Positions 25,088-35,465 of a stretch of 64,000 bases of DNA are shown one piece after another. Under the pieces are notes generated by a model. That model did no database searches and was not told the origin of the DNA. It saw nothing but the letters and a program-made list of their open reading frames with translations. Each line of letters starts with the position of its first letter. Position 1 is the first letter of the stretch. This DNA is from Actinomycetota bacterium (GTDB lineage Bacteria > Actinomycetota > Acidimicrobiia > Acidimicrobiales > JAJPHE01): contig JAJPHE010000071.1 of assembly GCA_021325435.1 (NCBI GenBank), positions 1 to 64,000 on the forward strand, given 5' to 3'. The translations under genes were made by a program, and so were the position numbers.

Positions 25088-25506
25088 CCGAACAGGACCC
25101 GCTCTCCGCCTTGGGCGGCCTCGAGGGCCTCCTGCGCCAGGCCCAGCAGATCCAACAGCAGCTGGCCGACGCCCAGCACGAGGCGGCCGCCCACGTCGTT
25201 GAGGGCCACGCCGGCGGCGGTGCGGTGCGGGTCGCGGTCACCGGCGACTTCGAGTTCCGCTCGGTCCACATCGACCCCGGCGCCGTCGACCCGGCTGAGG
25301 TGGACATGCTCGAGGATCTGGTCTTGGCCGCCCTCCACGACGCCGTCAGTCAGGTCCGGGCCTTGAACCAGGAGGCGATGGGCGCCTTCGGCGACCTGGC
25401 CGGCGGGCTGGCGGGGGGACTGCCCGGGCTCGGGGGGATGCCGGGCCTGCCGGGGCCGGGGGAGGATCCCGAGCTGCCGGAGGGCGGCGGGCAGGGCCCC
25501 GCCTGA
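25084..25506 (+). CDS. ybaB: YbaB/EbfC nucleoid-associated protein
   Basis: 140 residues from GTG 25084 (GTGA overlap with dnaX); ATG 25069 is an alternative. Shows the helical start [20 protein letters not shown] and the family's [19 protein letters not shown] strand region. The Gly/Pro-rich tail is longer than usual. Homodimeric DNA-binding protein, often encoded between dnaX and recR as here, and linked to recombination or chromosome structure. Confidence 0.9.
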   Translation: MTEQDPLSALGGLEGLLRQAQQIQQQLADAQHEAAAHVVEGHAGGGAVRVAVTGDFEFRSVHIDPGAVDPAEVDMLEDLVLAALHDAVSQVRALNQEAMGAFGDLAGGLAGGLPGLGGMPGLPGPGEDPELPEGGGQGPA

Positions 25507-25510
25507 AGCG

Positions 25511-26110
25511 GTGTACGCCGGCCCGGTCCAGGAGCTGATCGACGAGCTGTCCCGTCTGCCGGGCGTCGGCCCGAAGTCGGCTCAGCGCATCGCCTTCCAC
25601 CTGCTGAAGCTGCCCCGCGAGGACGCCCTGCGCCTGGCCCGGGCCATCACCGAGGTGAAGGAGCGGATCTCGTTCTGCCGCCGGTGCTTCAACGTGGCCG
25701 AGGGGGAACTGTGCGGCATCTGCGCCGACGACCGGCGCGACCCGACGGTGGTGTGCGTCGTCGAAGAGCCCCGCGACATCGTCGCCGTCGAGAAGACCGG
25801 CGAGTTCCGGGGCCGCTACCACGTGCTCATGGGGGCGATAAACCCGATCGAAGGGATCGGGCCCGACCAGCTGCGGGTCAAAGAGCTGCTCGCCCGCCTC
25901 GACGGGGAGGGGATCACCGAGGTGATCCTGTGCACCAACCCCAACCTCGAGGGGGAGGCGACGGCCATGTACCTGGCCCGGCTGCTCCACCCCCTCGGCG
26001 TGAAGGTGACCCGCATCGCCAGCGGCCTTCCCGTCGGCGGCGACCTCGAGTACGCCGACGAGCTGACGCTCGGCCGGGCCCTCGAGGGCCGCCGCGAGGT
26101 GGATGTCTGA
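25511..26110 (+). CDS. recR: Recombination mediator RecR
   Basis: 199 residues, full length, GTG start. Helix-hairpin-helix [20 protein letters not shown], zinc finger [16 protein letters not shown], and Toprim domain ([20 protein letters not shown]). RecR helps load RecA at gaps through RecFOR. Third gene of the dnaX-ybaB-recR unit. Confidence 0.96.
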   Translation: MYAGPVQELIDELSRLPGVGPKSAQRIAFHLLKLPREDALRLARAITEVKERISFCRRCFNVAEGELCGICADDRRDPTVVCVVEEPRDIVAVEKTGEFRGRYHVLMGAINPIEGIGPDQLRVKELLARLDGEGITEVILCTNPNLEGEATAMYLARLLHPLGVKVTRIASGLPVGGDLEYADELTLGRALEGRREVDV

Positions 26111-26127
26111 GCCGGCGGGCCGCCGGC
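26111..26127. terminator. GC hairpin between convergent recR and thiolase genes
   Basis: gccggc, loop gggcc, gccggc starts directly after the recR stop. No U-run. A bidirectional factor-dependent terminator is plausible. Confidence 0.35.
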
Positions 26128-26136
26128 CGCTAGGAG

Positions 26137-27321
26137 CTAGGCGATGGTGCGCAGCACGGCGGCGTCGCCCTGGCCGCCGCCGCCGCACAGGGCGGCGACA
26201 CCGGTGCCGCCTCCCCGCCGGCCCAGCTCGTAGAGCAGGGTGATGGCGAGGCGGGTGCCGGACATGCCGATGGGGTGGCCGAGGGAGATGGCCCCGCCGT
26301 TCACGTTCACGATGTCGTCGGAGATGCCGAGGTCGTCCATCGAGGCGATTCCGACGGCGGCGAAGGCCTCGTTGAATTCGAACAGGTCGACGTCGGAGAC
26401 CTTCTTGCCGGCCCGCTCGAGGGCCTGGCGGGTCGCCCGCGACGGCTGGGTGAGCAGCGACGGGTCGGGCCCGGCGACCTGGCCGTAGCCGACGATCTCG
26501 CCCAGCGGCGTGACGCCGAGCTGCTCGGCCCGGGCCTTGGACATGACCACCACGGCGGCGCCGCCGTCGGAGATCTGGCTGGCGTTGCCGGCGGTGATGG
26601 TGCCGTCGGCCTCGAAGGCGGGGCGCAGCTTGGCCAGGCTCTCGGTCGTGGTGCCGGGCCGGACCCCTTCGTCGGTGTCGACGACGATCGGGTCGCCCTT
26701 GCGCTGGGGCACCGACACCGGGGTGATCTCGTCAGCCAGCTTGCCGTCCTTCTGGGCGGCCGACGCCCGCTCGTGGGAGGCGGCGGCGAGGGCGTCCTGA
26801 CGCTCGCGGGCGATCTCGGCCGCCCGGCTGTAGCGCTCGGTGCCGGCGCCCATGGCGCACAGGTCGAAGGCGCAGAACAGCCCGTCGTACATCATCGAGT
26901 CGACGATCTTGTTGTCGCCCATGCGGTAGCCGGCCCGGGCTCCGGGCAGCAGGTAGGGGGAGTTGGTCATCGACTCCATGCCGCCGGCGACGATGATGTC
27001 GTACTCGCCCGAGGAGATCATCTGGTCGGCCAGGTAGATGGTGTTGAGGCCCGACAGGCACACCTTGTTGACCGTGGTGGCGGGGGTGGTCATGGGGATG
27101 CCCGCCTTGACCGCCGCCTGGCGGGCGGTGATCTGGCCGGCCCCGGCCTGGAGCACCTGGCCCATGAGCACGTACTGGACCTGGTCGGGGGTGACCCCGG
27201 CCCGCTCGAGGGCGGCGGCGATGGCGAAGCCGCCCAGGTCGACGGCGGCGAAGTCGGTGAAGGCGCCGGAGAGCTTGCCGATGGGCGTCCTGGCCCCCGA
27301 GACGATGACCGAACCAGGCAT
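26137..27321 (-). CDS. Acetyl-CoA acetyltransferase (thiolase)
   Basis: 394 residues from ATG 27321 with a ggaggt ribosome binding site. Thiolase fold with the acylated Cys in NKVCLSGLNT, the His in NVNGGAISLGHPIGMSG and the second Cys in AALCGGGGQGDA. Biosynthetic type (SGARTPIGKLSGAF start). It would condense two acetyl-CoA to acetoacetyl-CoA, the first step of polyhydroxybutyrate and of the ethylmalonyl-CoA pathway. Divergent from ccr, which uses a later intermediate. Confidence 0.92.
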   Translation of the reverse strand: MPGSVIVSGARTPIGKLSGAFTDFAAVDLGGFAIAAALERAGVTPDQVQYVLMGQVLQAGAGQITARQAAVKAGIPMTTPATTVNKVCLSGLNTIYLADQMISSGEYDIIVAGGMESMTNSPYLLPGARAGYRMGDNKIVDSMMYDGLFCAFDLCAMGAGTERYSRAAEIARERQDALAAASHERASAAQKDGKLADEITPVSVPQRKGDPIVVDTDEGVRPGTTTESLAKLRPAFEADGTITAGNASQISDGGAAVVVMSKARAEQLGVTPLGEIVGYGQVAGPDPSLLTQPSRATRQALERAGKKVSDVDLFEFNEAFAAVGIASMDDLGISDDIVNVNGGAISLGHPIGMSGTRLAITLLYELGRRGGGTGVAALCGGGGQGDAAVLRTIA

Positions 27322-27425
27322 GTCGTACCTCCCTAGTGAGGGGCCCAGTCTACGAACCCGCTGGTAGGGCCGGTCCAACCGGACCGTCGCCGTTGGAGCC
27401 CGACGGCGGGCGCCGGGTAGCTTCG

Positions 27426-28772
27426 GTGGCCGTGCAAGCGTTCCTGGAAGCCATTCAGAGCGGGGCGTCGGGCGAGGAGATCGCCGCCATCCCGCTGCCG
27501 GACACCTACCGGGCCGCCCTCGTCCGCAAGGAGGACGCGGGCATGTTCGAGGGCATCGCCTCTGGTGACAAGGATCCCCGCAAGTCGATCCGGGTCGAGC
27601 AGGTGCCGGTGCCCGAGCTGGCCCCCGACGAGGCCTACGTGGCCGTCATGGCGGCGGCCATCAACTTCAACACGGTGTGGACGTCGATCTTCGAGCCGCT
27701 GCCGACCTTCGGCTTCCTGTCGCGCCTCGGGCGCGAGAGCCGCTGGGGCGCCCGCCACGACCTGCCCTACCACGTGGTGGGCTCGGACGCGTCCGGTGTG
27801 GTGATTCGGGTGGGGTCGGCCGTGCGCAACTGGAAGCCGGGCGACCGGGTCACCATCCATTGCAACCACGTCGACGACCAGGACCCGACGGCCCACGACG
27901 ACTCGATGCTGGCCGCCAACCAGCGTATCTGGGGCTTCGAGACCAACTTTGGTGGCCTGGCCGACCTGGCGTTGGTGAAGGCCAACCAGCTGATGCCGAA
28001 GCCGGCCCACCTGTCGTGGGAGGAGGCGGCCTGCAACGCCCTCACCAACTCGACGTCGTACCGCATGCTGGTGAGCCCGAACGGGGCCGACATGAAGCAG
28101 GGCGACATCGTCCTCATCTGGGGGGCCAGCGGCGGCCTCGGCGGCTACGCCGTGCAGTACGTGCTCAACGGTGGCGGCATCCCGGTCGGGGTGGTGTCCT
28201 CGGCCGACAAGGTGAAGCTGCTCCAGGAGATGGGCTGCGAGCACGTCATCGACCGCAAGGCCAACGGCTACAAGTTCTGGTCGGACGAGCACACCCAGGA
28301 CGAGTCGGAGTGGCGCCGGTTCGGCAAGGACATCCGCGCCCTGGTCGGTGAGGACCCCAACATCGTGTTCGAGCACCCCGGCCGCCAGACCATGGGGGCC
28401 TCGGTGTTCGTCTGCGCCCGGGGCGGGATGGTCATCACCTGCGCGGCGACCAGCGGCTACATGATCGAGTACGACAACCGTCACCTCTGGATGAAGCTGA
28501 AGAGCATCAAGTCGAGCCACTTCGCCAACTACGCCGAGGCGTGGGACGCCAACCGGCTCATCGCCATGGGCAAGATCCAGCCCATCCTGTCGGCCGTCTA
28601 TCCGCTGGAGGAGACCGGCGAGGCGGCCTGGCAGATCCACAAGAACCTGCACGAGGGCAAGCTCGGCGTGCTCTGCCTCGCCCCCCAGGAAGGCCTCGGC
28701 ATCGACGACCCCGACTTCCGGGCCAAGGTCGGCGAGGACAAGATCACCCTGTTCCAGAGGCACGGCGCATGA
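27426..28772 (+). CDS. ccr: Crotonyl-CoA carboxylase/reductase
   Basis: 448 residues from GTG 27426 (GTG 27432 also possible). Zn-free MDR-family enoyl-thioester reductase. The CO2-binding residues known for this enzyme are all present: Asn82 (NFNTVW), Phe171-Glu172 (IWGFETNFGG) and His365 (SSHFANY). NADPH site at WGASGGLGGYAVQYV. It converts crotonyl-CoA, NADPH and CO2 to ethylmalonyl-CoA. Overlaps the epimerase gene by ATGA, forming an operon. Confidence 0.95.
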   Translation: MAVQAFLEAIQSGASGEEIAAIPLPDTYRAALVRKEDAGMFEGIASGDKDPRKSIRVEQVPVPELAPDEAYVAVMAAAINFNTVWTSIFEPLPTFGFLSRLGRESRWGARHDLPYHVVGSDASGVVIRVGSAVRNWKPGDRVTIHCNHVDDQDPTAHDDSMLAANQRIWGFETNFGGLADLALVKANQLMPKPAHLSWEEAACNALTNSTSYRMLVSPNGADMKQGDIVLIWGASGGLGGYAVQYVLNGGGIPVGVVSSADKVKLLQEMGCEHVIDRKANGYKFWSDEHTQDESEWRRFGKDIRALVGEDPNIVFEHPGRQTMGASVFVCARGGMVITCAATSGYMIEYDNRHLWMKLKSIKSSHFANYAEAWDANRLIAMGKIQPILSAVYPLEETGEAAWQIHKNLHEGKLGVLCLAPQEGLGIDDPDFRAKVGEDKITLFQRHGA

Positions 28773-29209
28773 CGACCGCGCCGGACCACGCCGCCGCGGG
28801 GGGCTCGGGGCTGCTCACCGAGATCGACCACGTGGCCATCGCCGTGTCCGACCTCGAGGCGGCCATCACCTACTACTCCGACACCTTCGGCGCCACCGTC
28901 GCCCACCGCGAGCGGATCGACTCCGACGGCGTGGAGGAGGCGCTCATCAAGGTGGCCGACTCCTACATCCAGCTTTTGACCCCGACCTCGGACAGCTCGC
29001 CGGTGGCCAAGTTCCTCTCCTCCAAGGGCGAGGGCATCCACCACGTCGGCTACCGGGTGGCCGACTGCGGCCGGGCCCTGCAGGCGGTGAAGGACTCCGG
29101 CGGGCGGGTGATCGACGAGGCCCCCCGCCCCGGATCGCGGGGCACCACCGTGGCCTTCGTCCACCCGAAGGCGGCCTTCGGAACCCTCATCGAGCTCGTC
29201 CAGGAATAG
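28769..29209 (+). CDS. mce: Methylmalonyl-CoA/ethylmalonyl-CoA epimerase
   Basis: 146 residues. Vicinal oxygen chelate fold with two metal sites: IDHVAIAVSDLEAAITYY and GIHHVGYRVADCGRAL, plus the C-terminal GTLIELVQE glutamate. It interconverts 2R/2S methylmalonyl- or ethylmalonyl-CoA so that the mutase can use them. Coupled to ccr by ATGA. Confidence 0.93.
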   Translation: MTTAPDHAAAGGSGLLTEIDHVAIAVSDLEAAITYYSDTFGATVAHRERIDSDGVEEALIKVADSYIQLLTPTSDSSPVAKFLSSKGEGIHHVGYRVADCGRALQAVKDSGGRVIDEAPRPGSRGTTVAFVHPKAAFGTLIELVQE

Positions 29210-29215
29210 CGCGGG

Positions 29216-30183
<968 letters not shown>

Positions 30184-30187
<4 letters not shown>

Positions 30188-30846
30188 GCTCGCTGCGTCA
30201 CCTGCCCCGCACGGCGCCGCTGCTGCCGGACCGGCCGGACGTCGCCGGCCCCGACCATCCCATGCGGGCCGTCACCCGCCAGGTCGCCTTCGAGCCCGGA
30301 GGCTGGACCCCCGAGCGGGCCGCCAAGGTCGCCGAGCTGTTCGACGGGCTGGCGCCGGACTGGAACGAGCGGGCCAACACCGCCCGCACCGAGCCGCTGG
30401 TCGACGCCCTGGAAAGGGGCGGACCGTTCCGCACGGGGGTCTGTCTGGAGCCGGGCTGCGGCACCGGACTGGCCACCGAGGTCCTCGCCGAGCGGTTCGA
30501 CACGGTGGTGGCCATCGACCTGTCGGCCGAGATGCTGGCCCGGGTCCCCCGCCAGCTCGGGGCTCGGCTGCGGGCCGACTGCGCCCACCTGCCGGTGCCG
30601 GCCGGCTCGGCCGACGTCGTCGTGGTGGTCAACTGCTTCCTGTTCCCGGCCGAGGTCGACCGGGTGCTGGCCCCCGACGGCGCCCTGGTGTGGATCAGCT
30701 CCCTGGCCGAGGCCACGCCGATCTGGCTGCCGGCCGACGACGTGTTAGCCGCCCTGCCCGGCGAGTGGGAGGCGGTGGCGTCCGAGGCCGGATGGGGCAG
30801 CTGGCTGGTCGCCCGCCGGGCGGGGAGGACGGCACCGGCGGCCTAG
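30184..30846 (+). CDS. Class I SAM-dependent methyltransferase
   Basis: 220 residues from TTG 30184 (overlap TTGA with the hydrolase stop); ATG 30262 is the alternative start. Motif I VCLEPGCGTGLATEVL, followed by VVAIDLSAEMLARV and ADVVVVVNCFLFPAE. Substrate not predictable. Part of the ccr operon by position. Confidence 0.82.
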
Positions 30847-30856
30847 CATCCCGCTG

Positions 30857-31678
30857 ATGGGAGGCATGGCCGCCATCTGCGCCGACCTGGCCGCCGAGCA
30901 CGACGAGCTCGACCGCCTCGTCGCTGCGCTCGACGAGTCTGGGTGGGACACCCCCACCCCCGCCGAGGGATGGGCGGTGCGCGACGAGATCAGCCACCTC
31001 GCATTCTTCGACGAGACGGCCAGGCTGGCCGCCACCGACGCCGACGGCTTCGCCGCCTCGGTCGCGGAAGCCATGGCCGACCCGGTGGGCTACAGCGACG
31101 CGCCGATCGAGCGGGGCCGGGCCATGTCGGGCGCCGAGGTTCTCGACTGGTGGCGCCGGGCCCGGGCTGACGTGCTCGAGGTGTTCGGGTCGCTCGACCC
31201 CGCCGCCCGCATCCCGTGGTACGGGCCGGCGATGAGCGCCATGAGCTTCGCCACCGCCCGGCTGATGGAGACCTGGGCCCACGGCCAGGACGTGTTCGAC
31301 GCCGTCGGCGCCGCCCGCCAGCCGAGCGACCGGCTGCGCCACGTGTGCCACATCGGCGTGCGGGCCATCAACTACAGCTTCACCGTCCACGGCCGGCCGG
31401 TGCCGACCACGCCGGTGCGGGTCGAGCTGGCCGGCCCGGCGGGCGACCAGTGGTCGTGGGGAGAGGAGTCGGCGCCCGACCGGGTCACCGGCGACGCCCT
31501 CGACTTCGCCCTGGTCGTCACCCAGCGCCGCCACCTCGCCGACACCGGCCTGTCGGTCGAGGGCCCGGTGGCCACCGAGTGGATGAGCATCGCCCAGGCC
31601 TTCGCCGGACCGGCCGGCACCGGGCGCCAGCCGGGCCAGTTCACCGGACGCCCGGTGGCCCGGGGGGGCGAACAGTGA
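30857..31678 (+). CDS. TIGR03084-type DinB-fold protein
   Basis: 273 residues. N-terminal mycothiol/DinB-like helical domain with LAAEHDELDRLVAALDESGW, a metal-binding DEISHLAFFDETA and METWAHGQDVFDAVG, followed by a second domain. Family members are limited to Actinobacteria and Chloroflexi-like genomes and occur near acyl-CoA genes; activity unknown. Overlaps AtuA by GTGA, so the two are coupled. Confidence 0.85.
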   Translation: MGGMAAICADLAAEHDELDRLVAALDESGWDTPTPAEGWAVRDEISHLAFFDETARLAATDADGFAASVAEAMADPVGYSDAPIERGRAMSGAEVLDWWRRARADVLEVFGSLDPAARIPWYGPAMSAMSFATARLMETWAHGQDVFDAVGAARQPSDRLRHVCHIGVRAINYSFTVHGRPVPTTPVRVELAGPAGDQWSWGEESAPDRVTGDALDFALVVTQRRHLADTGLSVEGPVATEWMSIAQAFAGPAGTGRQPGQFTGRPVARGGEQ

Positions 31679-33480
31679 GCGGGGCGCCGGGCCCGGGCCG
31701 GCCGGTGTTGCGCATCGCCAACTGCTCCGGCTTCTACGGCGACCGCCTGTCGGCGGCGCGGGAGATGGTCGAAGGCGGCCCCATCGACTTCCTCACCGGC
31801 GACTACCTGGCCGAGCTCACCATGCTCATCCTGTGGAAGACCAGCCAGCGCGACGCCGCCACCGGCTACGCCACCACCTACCTCCGCCAGATGGAGGAGG
31901 TGCTCGGCACCTGCGTCGACCGCGGCATCCGGGTGGTGACCAACGCCGGCGGGCTCAACCCCCGCGGTCTGGCCGAGAAGCTGCGCGAGTTGGCCGACCG
32001 TCTCGGGGTGACGGTCGACGTGGCCCACATCGAAGGCGACGACCTGCTGGGGCGGATGGAGGAGCTCACCGCCGCCGGCCACGACCTGGCCCACATGGAG
32101 ACGGGCCGGCCCCTGGCCGAGGCCCCGGCCAAGCCGGTGACGGCCAACGCCTACCTGGGCGCGTGGGGCATCGTGGAGGCGCTGTCGGGCGGCGCCGACG
32201 TGGTGGTATGCCCCCGGGTGACCGACGCCTCGCTGGTGGTGGGGCCGGCGGCGTGGAACTTCGGGTGGGCCCGCCAGGACTGGGACGCCCTGGCCGGGGC
32301 GGTGGTCGCCGGCCACATCCTCGAATGCGGCGCCCAGACCACCGGCGGCAACTACGCCTTCTTCTCCGAGGTGCCGGGCCTCACCCGCCCCGGCTTCCCG
32401 ATCGCCGAGATGCACCCGGACGGATCGGCGGTGATCACCAAGCACGAAGGCAGCGGCGGGCTGGTGTCGGTGGGCACGGTCACCGCCCAGCTCCTCTACG
32501 AGATCGGCGGCCCCGACTACGCCAACCCCGACGTGGTCGCCCGCTTCGACACCATCCGCCTGGACCAGGAGGGCCCCGACCGGGTGCGGGTGTCGGGGGT
32601 GCGGGGCCAGCCGGCGCCGGCCGACACCAAGGTCTGCATCAACTACGTGGGCGGGTTTCGCAACACCATGACGTTCGTGCTCACCGGCCTCGACATCGAG
32701 GCCAAGGCCGACCTGGCCCGCCGCACCCTGTTCGAGCTGGTCGGCGGGGAGGACCGCTTCGCCGAGGTGGACGTCCGCCTCATCCGCATGGACAAGCCCG
32801 ACGCCGATAGCAACGAGGAGGCCCAGGCCCACCTGCGGGTGACGGTGAAGGACCCCGACCCCACCAAGGTCGGGCGGCCCTTCTCGGCGGCGGCGGTGGA
32901 GATGGCCCTGGCCAGCTACCCCGGCTTCACCATGACCGGCGGTCCGTCGGGCGAGTCGGCCTACGGCGTCTACTGGCCGGCGCTGGTGCCCTCCGACGTC
33001 ATCGACCAGGTGGTGGTGCGGGCCGACGGCTCCACCGCCCACGTGGAGCCGACCCCGACGGCGCCGGCCCGCGACCTGCCGGCCGAACCACCGGCGGCGG
33101 CGACCCACCCCGTGCCGTCCGGGCCCACCCGCCGGCTGCCGCTCGGCACCGTGTTCGGCGCCCGGTCCGGGGACAAGGGCGGCAACGCCAACGTGGGCGT
33201 CTGGGCCCGCAGCGACGCCGGCTACGCCTGGCTGGCCGCCAACTTGACGGCGGCGCGGCTGGCCCAGCTGATCCCGGAGGCGGCCCCGCTCGAGATCCGC
33301 CGCTACGAGCTGCCCAACCTGCGGGCGCTGAACTTCGTGGTGGTGGGCATCCTCGGCGAGGGAGTCGCCGCCTCGGTACGACCCGACGCCCAGGCCAAGA
33401 GCCTCGGCGAGTTCCTGCGCTCCCGCGTGGTCGACCTGCCCGAGGAGCTGCTGGCCGACGCCCCCCGGCCGCCGACCTGA
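31675..33480 (+). CDS. AtuA-like acyclic terpene utilisation protein (DUF1446)
   Basis: 601 residues from GTG 31675 (GTGA overlap). Starts with LRIANCSGFYGDRLSAAREM, then TGDYLAELTMLIL, VVTNAGGLNPRGLAEKL and RVTDASLVVGPAAW, all typical of AtuA/DUF1446; the C-terminal 110 residues (GARSGDKGGNANVGVWAR) form the small AtuA C-terminal domain fused in many actinobacteria. Probably acts in acyl-CoA catabolism; exact reaction unknown. Confidence 0.9.
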   Translation: MSGAPGPGRPVLRIANCSGFYGDRLSAAREMVEGGPIDFLTGDYLAELTMLILWKTSQRDAATGYATTYLRQMEEVLGTCVDRGIRVVTNAGGLNPRGLAEKLRELADRLGVTVDVAHIEGDDLLGRMEELTAAGHDLAHMETGRPLAEAPAKPVTANAYLGAWGIVEALSGGADVVVCPRVTDASLVVGPAAWNFGWARQDWDALAGAVVAGHILECGAQTTGGNYAFFSEVPGLTRPGFPIAEMHPDGSAVITKHEGSGGLVSVGTVTAQLLYEIGGPDYANPDVVARFDTIRLDQEGPDRVRVSGVRGQPAPADTKVCINYVGGFRNTMTFVLTGLDIEAKADLARRTLFELVGGEDRFAEVDVRLIRMDKPDADSNEEAQAHLRVTVKDPDPTKVGRPFSAAAVEMALASYPGFTMTGGPSGESAYGVYWPALVPSDVIDQVVVRADGSTAHVEPTPTAPARDLPAEPPAAATHPVPSGPTRRLPLGTVFGARSGDKGGNANVGVWARSDAGYAWLAANLTAARLAQLIPEAAPLEIRRYELPNLRALNFVVVGILGEGVAASVRPDAQAKSLGEFLRSRVVDLPEELLADAPRPPT

Positions 33481-33501
33481 GCCGCCGGAAAGGGTGGCGG
33501 C
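33481..33501. terminator. Hairpin between convergent genes
   Basis: gccgcc, loop ggaaagggt, ggcggc directly after the AtuA stop and 23 bp from the end of the opposite gene. No U-run. Confidence 0.35.
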
Positions 33502-33523
33502 CCGGTCGGCGACGATCGGGTGG

Positions 33524-34561
33524 TCAGCCCAGCAGCCCGGGCACCAACCGGGCAGCCAGCTGGGTGACGGCGGCCCCCAGCGCCAGGAGGGCGGCGGCGA
33601 CGAGGGCGAGGAACTGCAGGGGAGCGCCGGTGAAGGGCAGCCGGCCCGAAGGCGTCACGGTCGTGGGCGCCGGAGCCAGCGCCGGGCTCGACGGCAGGGC
33701 GGCCGACACCGCCACCTTCGGGGTGCCACCGCCGCTGGCCGAGGCGGTCGACAGGTTCACGGGCAGCCCGTTGGGGCCGCCGATGGCGGCGGCGACGTCC
33801 TGGGCGAAGGAGTGGCCCGGACCCCCGTTGGTGGTGACGCAGTTGAGGCCGATCAGCCCCTGGATGTTCAGGTTCTTGCAGATCTGCTGCACCTGGTCGG
33901 CCGACAGGATCTGCTGACCGTTGACCGACACCAGATAGGCGTTCTGCGTCGGCGTCCCGTTGGCGCTGGTGCTGGCCTGGGAGTGGAGCACGTCGATCAC
34001 CAGGCCGTTGGGGCCGCCGGCGTCGATGATCGCCCCGTCGGTCGTGGTGTCACCGGTGCTGCTCGAATCGCCGTTCGAACTGGTGCTGTAGCTGCTCGAC
34101 GAGGTGGACTTCAACACGTCGACGGTCACCGAGCTGGCTCCGCTGCCGAGAGTGCCCTGGGCCGCCTCGGCGGTGGCGTCCGAGCTCGCCGTGGTGCCGC
34201 CCGTGGAATTGTCGGCCACCGTGCTGTCGGAGCTCCAGGGCGTCACCTGCACCCGGATGGGGGAGGCGCCGCCGAGGATGGCACTGGTGTCGAGGAGGGC
34301 GTCGTGGTCCTTGGCGCTGCCCTTGCCGGTCTGGCTGGTCTTGCCCCCGAAGTGGTGGTCGTTGAAAAGCGGCTGGCCCTGGACCTCCACCACGTTGGCG
34401 CTGGAAGAGCTGGTGCCGTTGCTGGACTTGGCGTGGGTGTGGGACAGGGCGGCGATGGGCTGAGAGGAGGGGCCGACCTGGACGACGTAGCCCTCACCTT
34501 CCCCGGGCGGGGCGGTGGAGCCCACCGTGGCGGCGATGGCCGCGGCCGGGGCCCCGATCAC
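33524..34561 (-). CDS. LPXTG-type surface protein, start region disrupted
   Basis: 345 residues from GTG 34561. C-terminal sorting signal GRLPFTGAPLQF followed by a transmembrane helix (LALVAAALLALGAAVTQLA) and a short tail, so a class-E-like sortase substrate is likely. The body is Ser/Thr/Asn-rich with VDVLKSTSSSSYSTSS and NLNIQGLIGLNCVTTN. The natural signal peptide seems to begin upstream: ATG 34606 has a good ribosome binding site and the frame reads M-R-stop-VKWLIAASGGALVIGAP, with TAG as codon 3. GTG 34561 leaves only part of the signal peptide. Either a nonsense mutation or a sequence error. Confidence 0.65.
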   Translation of the reverse strand: MIGAPAAAIAATVGSTAPPGEGEGYVVQVGPSSQPIAALSHTHAKSSNGTSSSSANVVEVQGQPLFNDHHFGGKTSQTGKGSAKDHDALLDTSAILGGASPIRVQVTPWSSDSTVADNSTGGTTASSDATAEAAQGTLGSGASSVTVDVLKSTSSSSYSTSSNGDSSSTGDTTTDGAIIDAGGPNGLVIDVLHSQASTSANGTPTQNAYLVSVNGQQILSADQVQQICKNLNIQGLIGLNCVTTNGGPGHSFAQDVAAAIGGPNGLPVNLSTASASGGGTPKVAVSAALPSSPALAPAPTTVTPSGRLPFTGAPLQFLALVAAALLALGAAVTQLAARLVPGLLG

Positions 34562-34606
34562 CAGTGCTCCTCCGGAGGCGGCAATCAGCCACTTGACCTA
34601 GCGCAT

Positions 34607-34832
34607 CTGTCGGCACCTTTCGCGCTGTCTTGGTCCGTCTTGGCACTTCTGACCCGCCGGACGGGCCGTTTACGTCAATGACGCAGATGGACTAGTCCGG
34701 TGACGGCGTTTTAGGTATTAGACAGAAATTTCAAACTTCCTACCCCAGCGGCGGGAAAAGTGCGATAGCCGTAGCGGATTTCCGGTCAGGACCGGCCGGC
34801 AGATCAACCGGCTGTTCGCCGGCTCGGGGGAA
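34607..34832. other. Intergenic region, relatively AT-rich
   Basis: 226 bp between two minus-strand genes and clearly lower in GC than the surroundings (for example ttaggtattagacagaaatttc). It probably holds the promoter of the LPFTG gene. No gene seen. Confidence 0.4.
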
Positions 34833-35432
34833 TCAGTCGCCGGCGAAGGTGACGTCGACGGCCCGGGCGGTGCGATCGGCGGCGCGGATGGACTGGTGGA
34901 CCCGGACGGCGGCCACCTCGCGGCCGGGGCCGTCGAGACCGGGGGCGAAGACCTGGGCCTGCAACCCGCCGGCCACCCGCCGCACCGCCACCCGGTCCTC
35001 CCCCGACCCGGGCCGGCTGGTAGCGGCCAGCCAGGAGCGCAGGGCCTCGGTCGCACTCTGGCTGAGGCCCCGGAGGGGGGCGCCGACCACCGCCTGGGCC
35101 GTTTCGGGGGTCAGCTCGCCTTCGATCTCGGTAGACCACTGCCGGTAGGGGTTGGCGGCGGTGACCCCGGTGACGACCAGGGGGATGTGGCTGCGGATGG
35201 CGCACACCACCCCGTCCTCCAGCAGCTCGCGGTAGGGGGTGGGGCGTTCGCGGACGGCCACGGCCAGGTCAACCTGGTCGTCGATGGGACAGGCTCGGCC
35301 CTGCAGGGCGGAGCACAGCAGTCCCCGGTCCGCCGGTTCGTGGCAGCGGACCACCTGGTGGCCGGCGGCGGAGAGCCGGTCGGCGATCTGGGCCGCCTCG
35401 GGCGCCGTGGTGGCGGACATGAGGATGCGCAT
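34833..35432 (-). CDS. Uncharacterised protein with response-regulator-like N-terminus
   Basis: 199 residues. Starts MRILMSATTAPEAAQIADRL, a Rossmann-like strand-helix, then VVRCHEPADRGLLCSALQGR and VDLAVAVRERP, resembling a degenerate receiver domain. The C-terminal half has a small alpha/beta domain (EVAAVRVHQSIRAADRTARA). No catalytic motif. Unknown role; probably monocistronic. Confidence 0.65.
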   Translation of the reverse strand: MRILMSATTAPEAAQIADRLSAAGHQVVRCHEPADRGLLCSALQGRACPIDDQVDLAVAVRERPTPYRELLEDGVVCAIRSHIPLVVTGVTAANPYRQWSTEIEGELTPETAQAVVGAPLRGLSQSATEALRSWLAATSRPGSGEDRVAVRRVAGGLQAQVFAPGLDGPGREVAAVRVHQSIRAADRTARAVDVTFAGD

Positions 35433-35465
35433 GCGGTGATCTTGGGCCGCCCCTGGCGGCGGCGG

